Program-made: the position numbers and the translations under genes
The notes under the pieces: generated by a model
Told to the model about the DNA's origin: nothing
The model's input: the letters and a program-made list of their open reading frames with translations, nothing else
The model's database searches: none
Assembly (NCBI GenBank): GCA_007693395.1
Contig: REDS01000102.1
Coordinates: 1-51,836, forward strand
DNA: 51,836 bases
Reading direction: 5' to 3'
DNA from: Balneolaceae bacterium
Lineage (GTDB): Bacteria; Bacteroidota; Rhodothermia; Balneolales; Balneolaceae
Shown: piece after piece, positions 1-7,793 of the stretch
Numbering within the stretch: the stretch's first letter is position 1
How the letters are laid out: the number at the start of each line of letters is the position of its first letter

Positions 1-14
1 TATTCTAAATTTCT

Positions 15-44
15 GCTGGTTCTTAATTTTTGGAACCAGCTTTT
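15..44 (+). terminator. Intrinsic terminator of a gene upstream of the window
   Basis: Eight-base arms GCTGGTTC (15-22) and GAACCAGC (33-40) enclose a 10-nt loop and are followed by TTTT and an AT-rich stretch. This fits a rho-independent terminator ending a plus-strand gene outside the window. It lies only about 20 bp before the first start codon, so the first gene probably relies on a promoter overlapping this hairpin or on read-through. Confidence 0.6.
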
Positions 45-64
45 AATTATTAAAATTTTGAAAA

Positions 65-1174
65 ATGCTTTCAAGTCTTCTTTTTGTCCTTGTTTTTCTA
101 TCATCCTTTCTGAGTTATGATTTTCTTGTAAATGACAAAGACAAAAAGGATGTGGTTATCATACTTAAAAAAGAATTTGTTATTAAAGATAGCGAGGATT
201 TTTTTATACAGAATATTTCTGATGCAGCCATTACACCAATCGGTCATATAATTTTTCTATCCAGCAGACAACATCGGGCATTTGTTTTTGATGAAAATGG
301 AGATTTTCTACAATCATTTGGGAATCAGGGGCGTGGCCCGGCAGAATTTAACAGGCCTTCCATGATAGAAGTGGGGCCGGATGGAACGATTTTTATACAT
401 GACCCAAGAAATTCCAGAATTTCAGTGTGGAATTTAGATTATGAACATGAAGCAGAATTTGAGTTTATGAGAGGGTGGAATACCTATTTCATAAACAATA
501 GTCAGGATATTTTTATTTGGTCTCAACCTCACCAACCGCTACCAAATGGATCTTTTGCCCTGATTTTGTTTAAGATAGAGAAAAGTCCCTGGCGGGCGGA
601 GATTTTTAGAACATTTGAATATGTTGATCATAATGATCAACATGAATTTTTGAGTACCTGGAGTAATATCGAAATAACTGATCAAGGTAATTTGATTGCT
701 ACAGAAGGCACTGATGAAGGTAGTTATTTTCTTTATATAGTTGATGAATATGGTGAGATGATTAACAAATTTGGAAGAAAAGTAGATCAGCCTATGCATA
801 CACCTGAGAGAAGTACTGAACTACAGCAGATGAGAATCCGTGCCGGCATAGCAGAAAATGATCGTGCCACAGGAAGCCGATCATCTACATCAGGTGGCCA
901 AGCACAATCTGAATTGGTACCAAAACCTTATTTCATAAACCTTGAGATCGACAGCAATAACTATCTTTGGGTCCACCGGAACAAGGAGTTTGGTCAGCAG
1001 GAAGAGATCGATATCTATACATTGAAAGGCGAATATAAAACAACAGTCACCATTCCACCGACAGAAAATGAATACCGTCTTCTGGGTATTTATGATGAAA
1101 GAGTTTTATTCCGTGTAACTGAGCCTGACGAGACTCCTTCCCTCCATGTATACCGGATTGAATATGTAGAATAA
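65..1174 (+). CDS. Exported 6-bladed beta-propeller (NHL-like) protein
   Basis: A 369-residue protein with a hydrophobic N-terminal segment at residues 3-20 that looks like a signal peptide or anchor without a lipobox cysteine. The body contains propeller-type strands such as residues 72-95 (FVFDENGDFLQSFGNQGRG) and a second GPDGTIFIHDP unit, the pattern of Bacteroidota 6-bladed beta-propeller proteins related to NHL repeats. Such proteins usually sit in the periplasm or at the cell surface and are often found near TonB-dependent uptake genes; their ligands are mostly unknown. The gene stands alone after a terminator. Its 3' end overlaps, tail to tail, the read-through frame of the broken antitoxin gene on the other strand. 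The family call is good; the specific role is unknown. Confidence 0.75.
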   Translation: MLSSLLFVLVFLSSFLSYDFLVNDKDKKDVVIILKKEFVIKDSEDFFIQNISDAAITPIGHIIFLSSRQHRAFVFDENGDFLQSFGNQGRGPAEFNRPSMIEVGPDGTIFIHDPRNSRISVWNLDYEHEAEFEFMRGWNTYFINNSQDIFIWSQPHQPLPNGSFALILFKIEKSPWRAEIFRTFEYVDHNDQHEFLSTWSNIEITDQGNLIATEGTDEGSYFLYIVDEYGEMINKFGRKVDQPMHTPERSTELQQMRIRAGIAENDRATGSRSSTSGGQAQSELVPKPYFINLEIDSNNYLWVHRNKEFGQQEEIDIYTLKGEYKTTVTIPPTENEYRLLGIYDERVLFRVTEPDETPSLHVYRIEYVE

Positions 1175-1440
1175 GTTTTGCTTCCGGTTTCAATTCTCCC
1201 TTGCTATACTTTTGAATGATACTTGAAATCAGTGTCTGATAGGGCATACCCTCTTCCATGGCTTTTACCTGGATGTCGTGGTAATCTTGTTCAGTAAGCC
1301 GAATATTAATTCGTTTTTTTTAAAAGGCTCTGTTTCGCAGCTTCAAGGATTTCTTCTTTTTTTTGTTCGCCCACAGGCACCCATTCATCCGAGTTGTAAG
1401 ACTCGATGATTTCTTTTTCGTCTTTATCTATATAATTCAT
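1047..1440 (-). pseudogene. CopG-type antitoxin, frame-broken at an A8 run
   Basis: Reading the minus strand from the ATG at 1440 gives 44 residues starting MNYIDKDEKEIIESYNSDEW and ending at a TAA at 1306-1308. One frame over, from 1313 downward, the translation continues as RINIRLTEQDYHDIQVKAM and EGMPYQTLISSIIQKYSKG. Together these match the known layout of CopG/ribbon-helix-helix antitoxins: an acidic N-terminus with GEW, then KRxNIRL, then EGxPYQTLIxSI. The break lies at a run of eight A (1314-1321); removing one A restores a single frame. The restored frame does not stop where the family usually ends but runs to 1047, inside the convergent propeller gene. No toxin frame is visible upstream (1441-1690). 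It is either a decayed orphan antitoxin, a sequencing error, or a slippage-dependent gene. Confidence 0.7.
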
Positions 1441-1484
1441 ATTCACTCTTTGTTTAAATACTGTTTGGGTGTTTTTCTATCTAT

Positions 1485-1562
1485 CTCGCAGAAGTACGCA
1501 GACGGTTTTTGAGAATGAATCATCAGCGCTCGTCTGCGAGTTCGTCTGTGCCCGTCTGCGAG
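1485..1562. repeat. Imperfect inverted repeat with reiterated CGTCTGCGAG
   Basis: The 20-bp arm at 1485-1504 pairs with 1543-1562 at 16 of 20 positions. The right-hand side also carries CGTCTGCGAG twice as a direct repeat (1531-1540 and 1553-1562). It can fold into a GC-rich hairpin, unlike the AT-rich surroundings. It lies between the broken antitoxin and the next inverted-repeat element, in non-coding DNA. It resembles a REP-like intergenic repeat, but only one copy was found in this window. Confidence 0.5.
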
Positions 1563-1603
1563 AATCTTGTGAGGGGTAATATATTGGTTCAGGTAAGAAA
1601 GAT

Positions 1604-1681
1604 AGTCATCGGATGAGTTTATTCATTGTGATCGATCAAATTGCAAACGTGTTGCTATTCTTAAAGACTCATCCGATGACT
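1604..1681. repeat. Dispersed 78-bp inverted-repeat element, copy 1
   Basis: Perfect 15-bp arms AGTCATCGGATGAGT (1604-1618) and ACTCATCCGATGACT (1667-1681) flank a 48-bp AT-rich interior. The same arms occur as the second copy at 51719-51797 around a different interior. In both copies the left arm continues as GAGTTT while the right arm is preceded by AAGACTC, so the element has a direction. The right arm runs into TTTTT, so the hairpin could also act as a plus-strand terminator. It lies only 8 bp beyond the stop codon of the amidohydrolase gene. Confidence 0.75.
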
Positions 1682-1689
1682 TTTTGTGT

Positions 1690-4600
1690 TTAATGCCCGT
1701 GGCCATGCCCGCTGCCGCCGGTAATGGCGTGCCAATCGAACTGTTCACTTTGGCCGTGCCGCTCCCACCAGAAGGGCAGGCGCTCGCGCGGGTGGTTGCC
1801 GATCTCGTTCATGGTTAATGCGTCGAACAGGCGTCCGTTCAGCATGGTATACACCACATTTTCGGTGTCGAAGATATTCTCCAGCGGATTGCCGTCTATT
1901 ACAATCAGGTCGGCCAGCTTGCCAGCCTCGAGCGATCCGATATGATCACCCATCCCGATGTAGGTTGCCGGATTAATGGTGGCCGTGCGAAGCGCGTCGT
2001 GATTGCTCATACCACCCTGCGTAAACATCCAGGTTTCCCAGTGGGCAGCCAGGCCCTGCACCTGTCCGTGCCCGCCGATGTTCACGGTTACACCGCGGTC
2101 ATGAAGCACTTTGGCGGCTGCTGCGCTCTGCATATGGCCGGCTTCATACTCCTCATAGGGAATCATGGTGCGGTGGCGTGAACGTGAATCCACCAGTCCG
2201 CGCGGCATAAAGGTGAGCAGGCGCTCATTCTCCCAAACGTTGGTGTGCTGATACCAGTAAAACTCGCCGCTTACACTTCCGTAATTCACCACCAGCGTTG
2301 GAGTGTAGCCCACATCGGAGGCTTCCCAGAGGGTCAGCACATCGTTGTAGAGCGGGTAGATCGGTACGTTGTGCTCAATGCCGGTGTGCCCGTCCAGGAT
2401 CATGCTCATATTGTGGGTAAAGGTGGATCCTCCTTCGGGAACCACATTCACGCCGATCTCACGGGCTGCCTGCAGCACCTGCTGCCGCTGGTCGCGACGC
2501 GGCTGGTTATAGCTTTTCACCGCCGTAGCGCCAAACGCTTTGGTTCTTCTGAGAGCCGACCGTGCATCCTCAAGACTGTTGATGACGGTTTTTTGCACAT
2601 TTTCCGCACCATAAAGAATTCGCCCGGTTGAGAAAACCCTCGGGCCAATCATATTGCCGGCTCTCACCATCTCCGATTGAGAGAAGATCATCTCTGTATT
2701 GGAGGAGGGATCAAACACGGTGGTTACACCAAATGCCAGATTGGCAAAATACTCCCACTGCTGATTTGGGCTGAGCCCATACCGGAAATTACCAATGTGT
2801 GCGTGTGCATCCACAATGCCTGGCATGATGGTTTTGCCTTCCGCATCCACCATATAGGCGCCCTGCGGAATAGATATCTCGCCGGCAGCACCAACGGCTT
2901 CAATACGGTTTTCGCGTACCAGAAGGGTTCCGTTCTCAATCACCTGGTCACCATTCATGGTGATGATGCGGGCGTTGGTGAAGGCAACCAAGCCGGTGGG
3001 TTTATCCGAGGGGAGTTCCAGGCCGAGCCGGATGCCGTCATTTTCACCCAGTGGCAGCTCTTCGGTTGTGTCACCGTTCAAAAAGTCAAACGCTTTTGAA
3101 AGCTCTACCGTAAAATATTCTTCACCGAGGGTCCAATGCAGTTTCTGCCCGTCGCGCGACCAGTGCAGGCTATAGCCGGCATCCTGCGCTACATGCGTAA
3201 CCGGTATGGCCCGTGTATTTGCATGCAGGTCAATGTCGGAACCCACCTGCGGCATCGGGGCCACATACACCTTATAGAGCTCATGAAATGCAACCCATTT
3301 ATTATCAGGGCTTGGGGTGTACTCAAGGCCGTATTGCGAGCGGAAATGGTGACGCTCATCATGCCCATGCAGGTCAACGCTTCTGAAATTGGTGCCTTGC
3401 TGGAAGAAAATACGATTACCCGCTGCATTAAACATTGGTCTGTTGCCTCCTGCACGGATAAATGTCATGTCGCCACCGGAAACAGGCATGGTGTAGATAC
3501 CGGGGTTCTGTGTATAGGCGTGCCCCTGGTGGTTATTGCCGCCATCACGCCTGAAAACGAGAGTTTGTCCGTCGGGAGAAAACGAAGGTGTCCGGTAAAT
3601 ACCTCTCGCTGTCGTGATGGTTTGTGGAGTAGCTCTGCGCTGATTGAGTTGCAGGGTTTTTATTGTACCCAGATTGTTATCGCTCCAGGTTACCCACGCC
3701 AGGGTATTACCATCGGGCGAGAAAGCCGGTTCGAACTCAAGATTAGAGTCTTCGGTTAATCTTTCAGGGGTTCCGCCTGGCAGTGATTTTTTCCAGAGAT
3801 AACCGGCTGCATTAAATACTACGCTATTACCATCGGGTGAGGTTATGGTATGGCGAACGGCTCTTGCTGTGAATGTATCTGGTGCGGGATCAAACTCAAA
3901 GAAAACTGCATCGGCAATCTTATGTTTTACCTGAACTGTGAACGGGATCTCTTCCACTTCGTAGGTGTTCACATTCAGTTTATGGATGCCGCCCATGGCC
4001 CAAAAAATGAGATAGTTGCCATCGGGTGTCCAGTTGAAATTTGTGTATGGGCCGAAGATCGCCCAAGCTTCCTGCTGGTCGCGGCTCAGCCCGTCGAAAA
4101 CAGGGCGTTCAATACCGGTGTTCAGATCGCGGAGGTAGAGAACCGATTTTGTCCGTACCCGCTTTATAAAAGCCATGGTATTTCCATCTGGAGAGATGGT
4201 GGGGGAGATGGCGCCGCCCGGTCCGCCGGTAATGCGTTCTACACGTCCTTCCTCAAGGTCGTACCGGTTTATCACGTAGATCTGGCTGTTGGGATCCTTG
4301 TTGTACTGAAAGAATCCGCCGGGGTACACATCCTGTGAGTAATAGACATAGCGGCCGTCGGGCGAGATAAAAGGCTGCCCTTTATCCTGCTGGTCGTTGG
4401 GCCGTTCGGTGAGCTGGATACCTGAACCACCTGTTTTATGATACATCCAGATCTCTCCCGCTCCGAGCGAACGGGCAGATGTGAAATGTTTGCGTGCAAC
4501 CAGGTAATTGCCGTCTGGAGTCCAGAAGGCATTGTTGAGGAGCCGGAAGCTCTCGTTGGTGATCTGCCGCGCATCGGAACCGTCGCGGTTCATCACCCAG

Positions 4601-4935
4601 ATATTGTCGCCGTTTCCGGCGTCGCTTGTGAAGGAAATTCTGGAGCCGTCGGGGCTGAATCGGGGCTGTATTTCATAGGCAAGGCTTTCCCTGATTACAC
4701 GGGCTTCACCACCTTCAATCGGCATGATGTAGATGTTGCCGAGCAGGTCGAACACGATCTCACGCCCGTCGGGACTCACGTCGAGATTCATCCAGGTGCC
4801 TTCGCTGGTTTCAAAACTGATTTCAGTATAATCGGCATGATGCTGGGTTACGTCCCAGCTGTCGTTACCTGACTCCTGAGCAGTTACGTAGATTGGAAAA
4901 AAAGAGATGATTGTAAACAGTAAAAGTTGCTTCAT
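1690..4935 (-). CDS. Exported TolB-like propeller / amidohydrolase fusion
   Basis: A 1081-residue secreted enzyme. Residues 1-19 form a signal peptide ending TAQ. Residues about 45-620 hold many PD40/WD40-like units (SPDGREIVFD, SPDGSRISFT, SPDGRYVYYS, SPDGNTMAFI), as in TolB and the tricorn protease N-domain. From about residue 645 an amidohydrolase domain begins (ARIITMNG, then MPGIVDAHAHIG with metal ligands H711 and H713) and ends with IGSLEAGKLADLIVIDGNP, the classical C-terminal signature of imidazolonepropionase-like hydrolases. The C-terminus is a short His/Gly tail (GSGHGHGH). The family is thought to be metal-dependent and to act on cyclic amides or peptides; the substrate cannot be read from sequence. 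The gene is single, on the minus strand, and visibly richer in G+C than its neighbours (a hand-counted 60-base line gave about 57%, against 42% in the blh gene). Confidence 0.9.
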   Translation of the reverse strand: MKQLLLFTIISFFPIYVTAQESGNDSWDVTQHHADYTEISFETSEGTWMNLDVSPDGREIVFDLLGNIYIMPIEGGEARVIRESLAYEIQPRFSPDGSRISFTSDAGNGDNIWVMNRDGSDARQITNESFRLLNNAFWTPDGNYLVARKHFTSARSLGAGEIWMYHKTGGSGIQLTERPNDQQDKGQPFISPDGRYVYYSQDVYPGGFFQYNKDPNSQIYVINRYDLEEGRVERITGGPGGAISPTISPDGNTMAFIKRVRTKSVLYLRDLNTGIERPVFDGLSRDQQEAWAIFGPYTNFNWTPDGNYLIFWAMGGIHKLNVNTYEVEEIPFTVQVKHKIADAVFFEFDPAPDTFTARAVRHTITSPDGNSVVFNAAGYLWKKSLPGGTPERLTEDSNLEFEPAFSPDGNTLAWVTWSDNNLGTIKTLQLNQRRATPQTITTARGIYRTPSFSPDGQTLVFRRDGGNNHQGHAYTQNPGIYTMPVSGGDMTFIRAGGNRPMFNAAGNRIFFQQGTNFRSVDLHGHDERHHFRSQYGLEYTPSPDNKWVAFHELYKVYVAPMPQVGSDIDLHANTRAIPVTHVAQDAGYSLHWSRDGQKLHWTLGEEYFTVELSKAFDFLNGDTTEELPLGENDGIRLGLELPSDKPTGLVAFTNARIITMNGDQVIENGTLLVRENRIEAVGAAGEISIPQGAYMVDAEGKTIMPGIVDAHAHIGNFRYGLSPNQQWEYFANLAFGVTTVFDPSSNTEMIFSQSEMVRAGNMIGPRVFSTGRILYGAENVQKTVINSLEDARSALRRTKAFGATAVKSYNQPRRDQRQQVLQAAREIGVNVVPEGGSTFTHNMSMILDGHTGIEHNVPIYPLYNDVLTLWEASDVGYTPTLVVNYGSVSGEFYWYQHTNVWENERLLTFMPRGLVDSRSRHRTMIPYEEYEAGHMQSAAAAKVLHDRGVTVNIGGHGQVQGLAAHWETWMFTQGGMSNHDALRTATINPATYIGMGDHIGSLEAGKLADLIVIDGNPLENIFDTENVVYTMLNGRLFDALTMNEIGNHPRERLPFWWERHGQSEQFDWHAITGGSGHGHGH

Positions 4936-5267
4936 TTTGGCAGAATTAATTTAGGTGTACATCGCACAGATGTTACTAAAAGTTGTGGAGAATTATGGAT
5001 TTTCTTTTGTAAGAAAATTTAAATGGGAAGCAGAGATTCATACATGATGAAATCTCCTTCAGCTTATCTGTAAATTGCTAAAAATAAATAATTAGAACGA
5101 TATCTATCTATGATAAATCAACTAAATAATACCTCTTATTATCATTTTAAAATATGAAAAAAATATAGGTTTAACTTGATGTTTAGCCATGTAATTGAGA
5201 TGTTAAGATATTGAAATAACTACAATTAATGATTAATCAGAATAAACTGAAGCCAATTACTTTGATA
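4936..5267. other. Divergent promoter region, no gene
   Basis: About 330 bp of AT-rich DNA between the divergent amidohydrolase and TPR genes. It should hold both promoters, but no convincing TTG/TAnnTTTG pair, palindrome or small coding frame stands out. Confidence 0.5.
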
Positions 5268-6590
5268 ATGAAATTTATAACAGCCCTGCTTTTTCTACTT
5301 TTTTCCGTAACAGAAACTACTAACGCACAACCTGAACCTCCTTTTGGAATGGGAGAGCTCGAAGCATATTCCGTTTTTCTTGATGGATACCGAACCGGAG
5401 ATTATGAGCTCGCGATAAATTTTGGGGAATGGATGCTTGAAGCCAAACCACGGCAAATAGAAGGTTATGATGATTTCTCATTGGTTCGCACGTTCGATCG
5501 TATGATTGATACATATTTGATGGCAGCAGAAAACGGGAGTGACCCTTCCCAAATTACTGCATATCTGGAAAAAGCTGATGATGTATTCACGGTACTGCAC
5601 GATACGTTTGATGAAACAGAAATTGAATTGTATGACTGGTACCTGAAGCAAGGTCGATTTTATCATGAAAACAATGAACAGATGAGCGCTACAATGGAAA
5701 ATGCTTATGCTATGTATCAAAAATTATATGACTTAGATTATCAGCGGTTTGCTGAAGAAGGGAATGGATTTTTTGCAATGGTACTTTTGAATGAAACGGC
5801 GAATTCGGGAGAAAGAGATCAGGCAATGGAAATGATTGTCCGGCTTGAAGAGTATGCGTCAGCAGAGTTGCTTGATGCGATTGTTGATATCAGAGAATCA
5901 CTCTTCGAAAATCCAGAAGAAAGAATTGAGTTCATTGAATCGAGAATGGCAGCAGCAGGTGATGCCGAACGGGAAGAAATGCTAAGTGACCTGGTTCAGC
6001 TATACAACGAGATAAATAATTCTGAAAAAGCAGCATCAGCGGCAGAAGATTTGTATGAGTTAAATCCCAACTATCAAAACACACGATATGTAGCAGATAT
6101 GCTTCTTTCAGATGGAAATTACAGCGATGCGATTGGTTTCCTTAAAGAGGCAAAAGATCTTGCAGAAAATGATACAGCCAGGAAAGAACTTGCTCTTGAA
6201 ATTGCAGAATCGTACCTGCAGACCGACAGGTTCGAAGATTCAAGAGAATATGTGCAAACAGCACTTCAGATAGATGAACACTACGGAGAAGCGTATATGC
6301 AGATGGCTTCTATCTATGCCAGAACCATTTCTGACTGCACGGGTGGAGACACGCTCGATCGTGAAGACCGAACCGTTTACTGGCTGGTAGTGGATTATCT
6401 TGAAAGAGCAGCAGAACTTGATGCATCACTTGCATCGAATGCCAATAATCGTATTGAGGCGTATACAGAAGCAATGCCAAGTGCCGAAGATAAATTTTTT
6501 AGTGATTGGGAAGATGGTAATTCATTTACAATAGATGGTGAATTAAGCCCATGTTATGCATGGATAAATGAAGAAACCACGGTCAGGTAG
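5268..6590 (+). CDS. Exported tetratricopeptide-repeat protein
   Basis: From the ATG at 5268 the product starts MKFITALLFLLFSVTETTNAQ, a typical signal peptide. An in-frame ATG at 5229 would add 13 polar residues in front, so the shorter start is preferred (about 440 residues). The body is acidic and almost wholly helical, with TPR-like units, for example a YDLDYQRFAEEGNGFFAMVL segment and repeats around LYELNPNYQNTRYVADMLLSDGNYSDAIGFLKEA and ALQIDEHYGEAYMQMASIYA. TPR proteins serve as scaffolds; nothing points to a particular partner. A cysteine (SDCTGGD) lies in the C-terminal third. The gene is monocistronic, followed by a hairpin at 6623-6653. Confidence 0.8.
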   Translation: MKFITALLFLLFSVTETTNAQPEPPFGMGELEAYSVFLDGYRTGDYELAINFGEWMLEAKPRQIEGYDDFSLVRTFDRMIDTYLMAAENGSDPSQITAYLEKADDVFTVLHDTFDETEIELYDWYLKQGRFYHENNEQMSATMENAYAMYQKLYDLDYQRFAEEGNGFFAMVLLNETANSGERDQAMEMIVRLEEYASAELLDAIVDIRESLFENPEERIEFIESRMAAAGDAEREEMLSDLVQLYNEINNSEKAASAAEDLYELNPNYQNTRYVADMLLSDGNYSDAIGFLKEAKDLAENDTARKELALEIAESYLQTDRFEDSREYVQTALQIDEHYGEAYMQMASIYARTISDCTGGDTLDREDRTVYWLVVDYLERAAELDASLASNANNRIEAYTEAMPSAEDKFFSDWEDGNSFTIDGELSPCYAWINEETTVR

Positions 6591-6622
6591 CACACTTGTC
6601 ATAAATTTATCATTACAGCTTA

Positions 6623-6653
6623 AGAGCATCACAAAGCTTAAATGTGATGCTCT
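6623..6653. terminator. Hairpin between convergent genes
   Basis: Perfect 10-bp arms AGAGCATCAC (6623-6632) and GTGATGCTCT (6644-6653) enclose an 11-nt loop and are followed by TTTC. It lies 33 bp after the TPR gene stop. The T-tract is weak, so it may act as a terminator in either direction or as an RNA stabiliser. Confidence 0.55.
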
Positions 6654-6746
6654 TTCGATGTATGAAACGTTATGTATGCTTTGTTCAAATCACATGTGCA
6701 GCCACACATCGATATAGGTTGGTAGCATAGCCAAACATAGATTGAA

Positions 6747-7295
6747 TTAGTTTAGCTTAAAAATCTCAATCTCTTTTCCGATGATTGCCTCCAGCTCGCG
6801 GATAGTCTCCGCCTGTTTTACTTTTTGGGTGCTGAAGTTATTCAAAAAATCAGCGGGTATATGAACAGCCCGAATTAGTAATTGCCTGTACTCATCAGCA
6901 GCACCAAGATTATAACTGGCATCGATGAAGATTCTCATGTCCACAAAGGTGAAATCGAAATCGAGAATTCGGGTACCGCGTAAATTAAAATCTATAACAG
7001 GCATTTTTCTCCATACTTCGAGGTCATCTTCCGGGATGTACTCTTCAAGTACATAGACAAGCATTACATCCGTTTCTATGATATCTATCTGTGGAGGAAT
7101 ATCCTGGAAGTGTTCAAAGCCGTTCGACCGCAGAAGGTCTGCATTAAATTCGAACGAAACTGGCAGAATAGACGGCCCGGCAGGGCCTTGTGGCCCCTGA
7201 GGCCCAACAGGCCCAACCGGTCCGCGATCAGCGCAAGATGTTAAAAAAAATGAGAGAGAAAGTACAACGAATAAGAATTTGATCAGCTTTTTCAT
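6747..7295 (-). CDS. Lipoprotein with a short collagen-like stalk
   Basis: A 182-residue protein. Residues 1-21 form a lipoprotein signal peptide with lipobox LTSC, so the mature protein starts at Cys21. Residues about 25-41 are uninterrupted Gly-X-Y triplets (GPVGPVGPQGPQGPAGP), followed by a beta-rich acidic domain of about 140 residues with no family I recognise. The same design, a lipid-anchored cysteine, a short Gly-Pro stalk and a small globular head, is common in Bacteroidota surface or periplasmic lipoproteins of unknown function. The stalk is too short for a long triple helix but could trimerise the heads. The gene is single and faces the TPR gene tail to tail. Confidence 0.8.
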   Translation of the reverse strand: MKKLIKFLFVVLSLSFFLTSCADRGPVGPVGPQGPQGPAGPSILPVSFEFNADLLRSNGFEHFQDIPPQIDIIETDVMLVYVLEEYIPEDDLEVWRKMPVIDFNLRGTRILDFDFTFVDMRIFIDASYNLGAADEYRQLLIRAVHIPADFLNNFSTQKVKQAETIRELEAIIGKEIEIFKLN

Positions 7296-7793
7296 AATGG
7301 TTGCCTGCCGGGTTTAGTTAGTAGTTTCCTTATTTGGTATAACGGATGAGTTGCCTGATGGTTTCTACGTGAAAAAACACCGTTTAGTGATTGATAATAT
7401 GAGGGATAACTTTGATTGTGTGTGATCACATATTCATGTTAGAACGGTGATGTTCTGAGAATGGAATGAATGTTTTTATGAATGATGGTAAATGTAAAAA
7501 CGGCAGACGGCTTATTTGGAACTCCTGCAACGTCTCCAACATGGTATGTTTTCAGTGGCATTAGTGTGGATAAGTCTCGTGACTTAGCATAGACAGTAAT
7601 TGTTAAACTAACCCAAAAAAAGCTGTGATTTCTTCCCGGCTCGTATATGAATTGTAACGGAAGCACGGATGTTCAAAGAGCGTTGCGAGATTCATTCATT
7701 CAGTTCAGCCGTAAAATATTGCAAAGCTTTTGCGTGTCATCTCAGAACTCCCTATCTAACCGGTCGATTTTCTAAACCAAACCCTTTCAGAAT
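7296..7793. other. Intergenic region between divergent genes
   Basis: About 500 bp between the collagen-like lipoprotein (minus) and the metalloprotease (plus). It must hold both promoters. A perfect palindrome TGTGATCACA is present at 7421-7430. A 35-codon plus-strand frame within about 7485-7590 (MVNVKTADGLFGTPATSP...) looks somewhat protein-like but has no recognised homologue and may be a remnant. Nothing else is supported. Confidence 0.4.

Noticed and set aside
1604-1681. Integron attC site
   Set aside because: The arms lack the GTTRRRY and RYYYAAC core sites, and no integrase or gene-cassette array is present.
3136-3759. Long plus-strand open frames (up to 207 residues) across 1724-4872
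   Set aside because: They lie antisense to the amidohydrolase gene, whose product has clear domains; long antisense frames are expected in G+C-richer coding DNA and these translations show no recognisable domain.
7421-7430. TGTGATCACA as a CRP/FNR-type operator
   Set aside because: CRP sites need six bases between TGTGA and TCACA; here the arms touch, and a 10-bp palindrome is common by chance.
7439-7666. 75-residue minus-strand frame in the 7.3-7.8 kb gap
   Set aside because: No signal peptide, no recognised motif, low-complexity composition; treated as chance.
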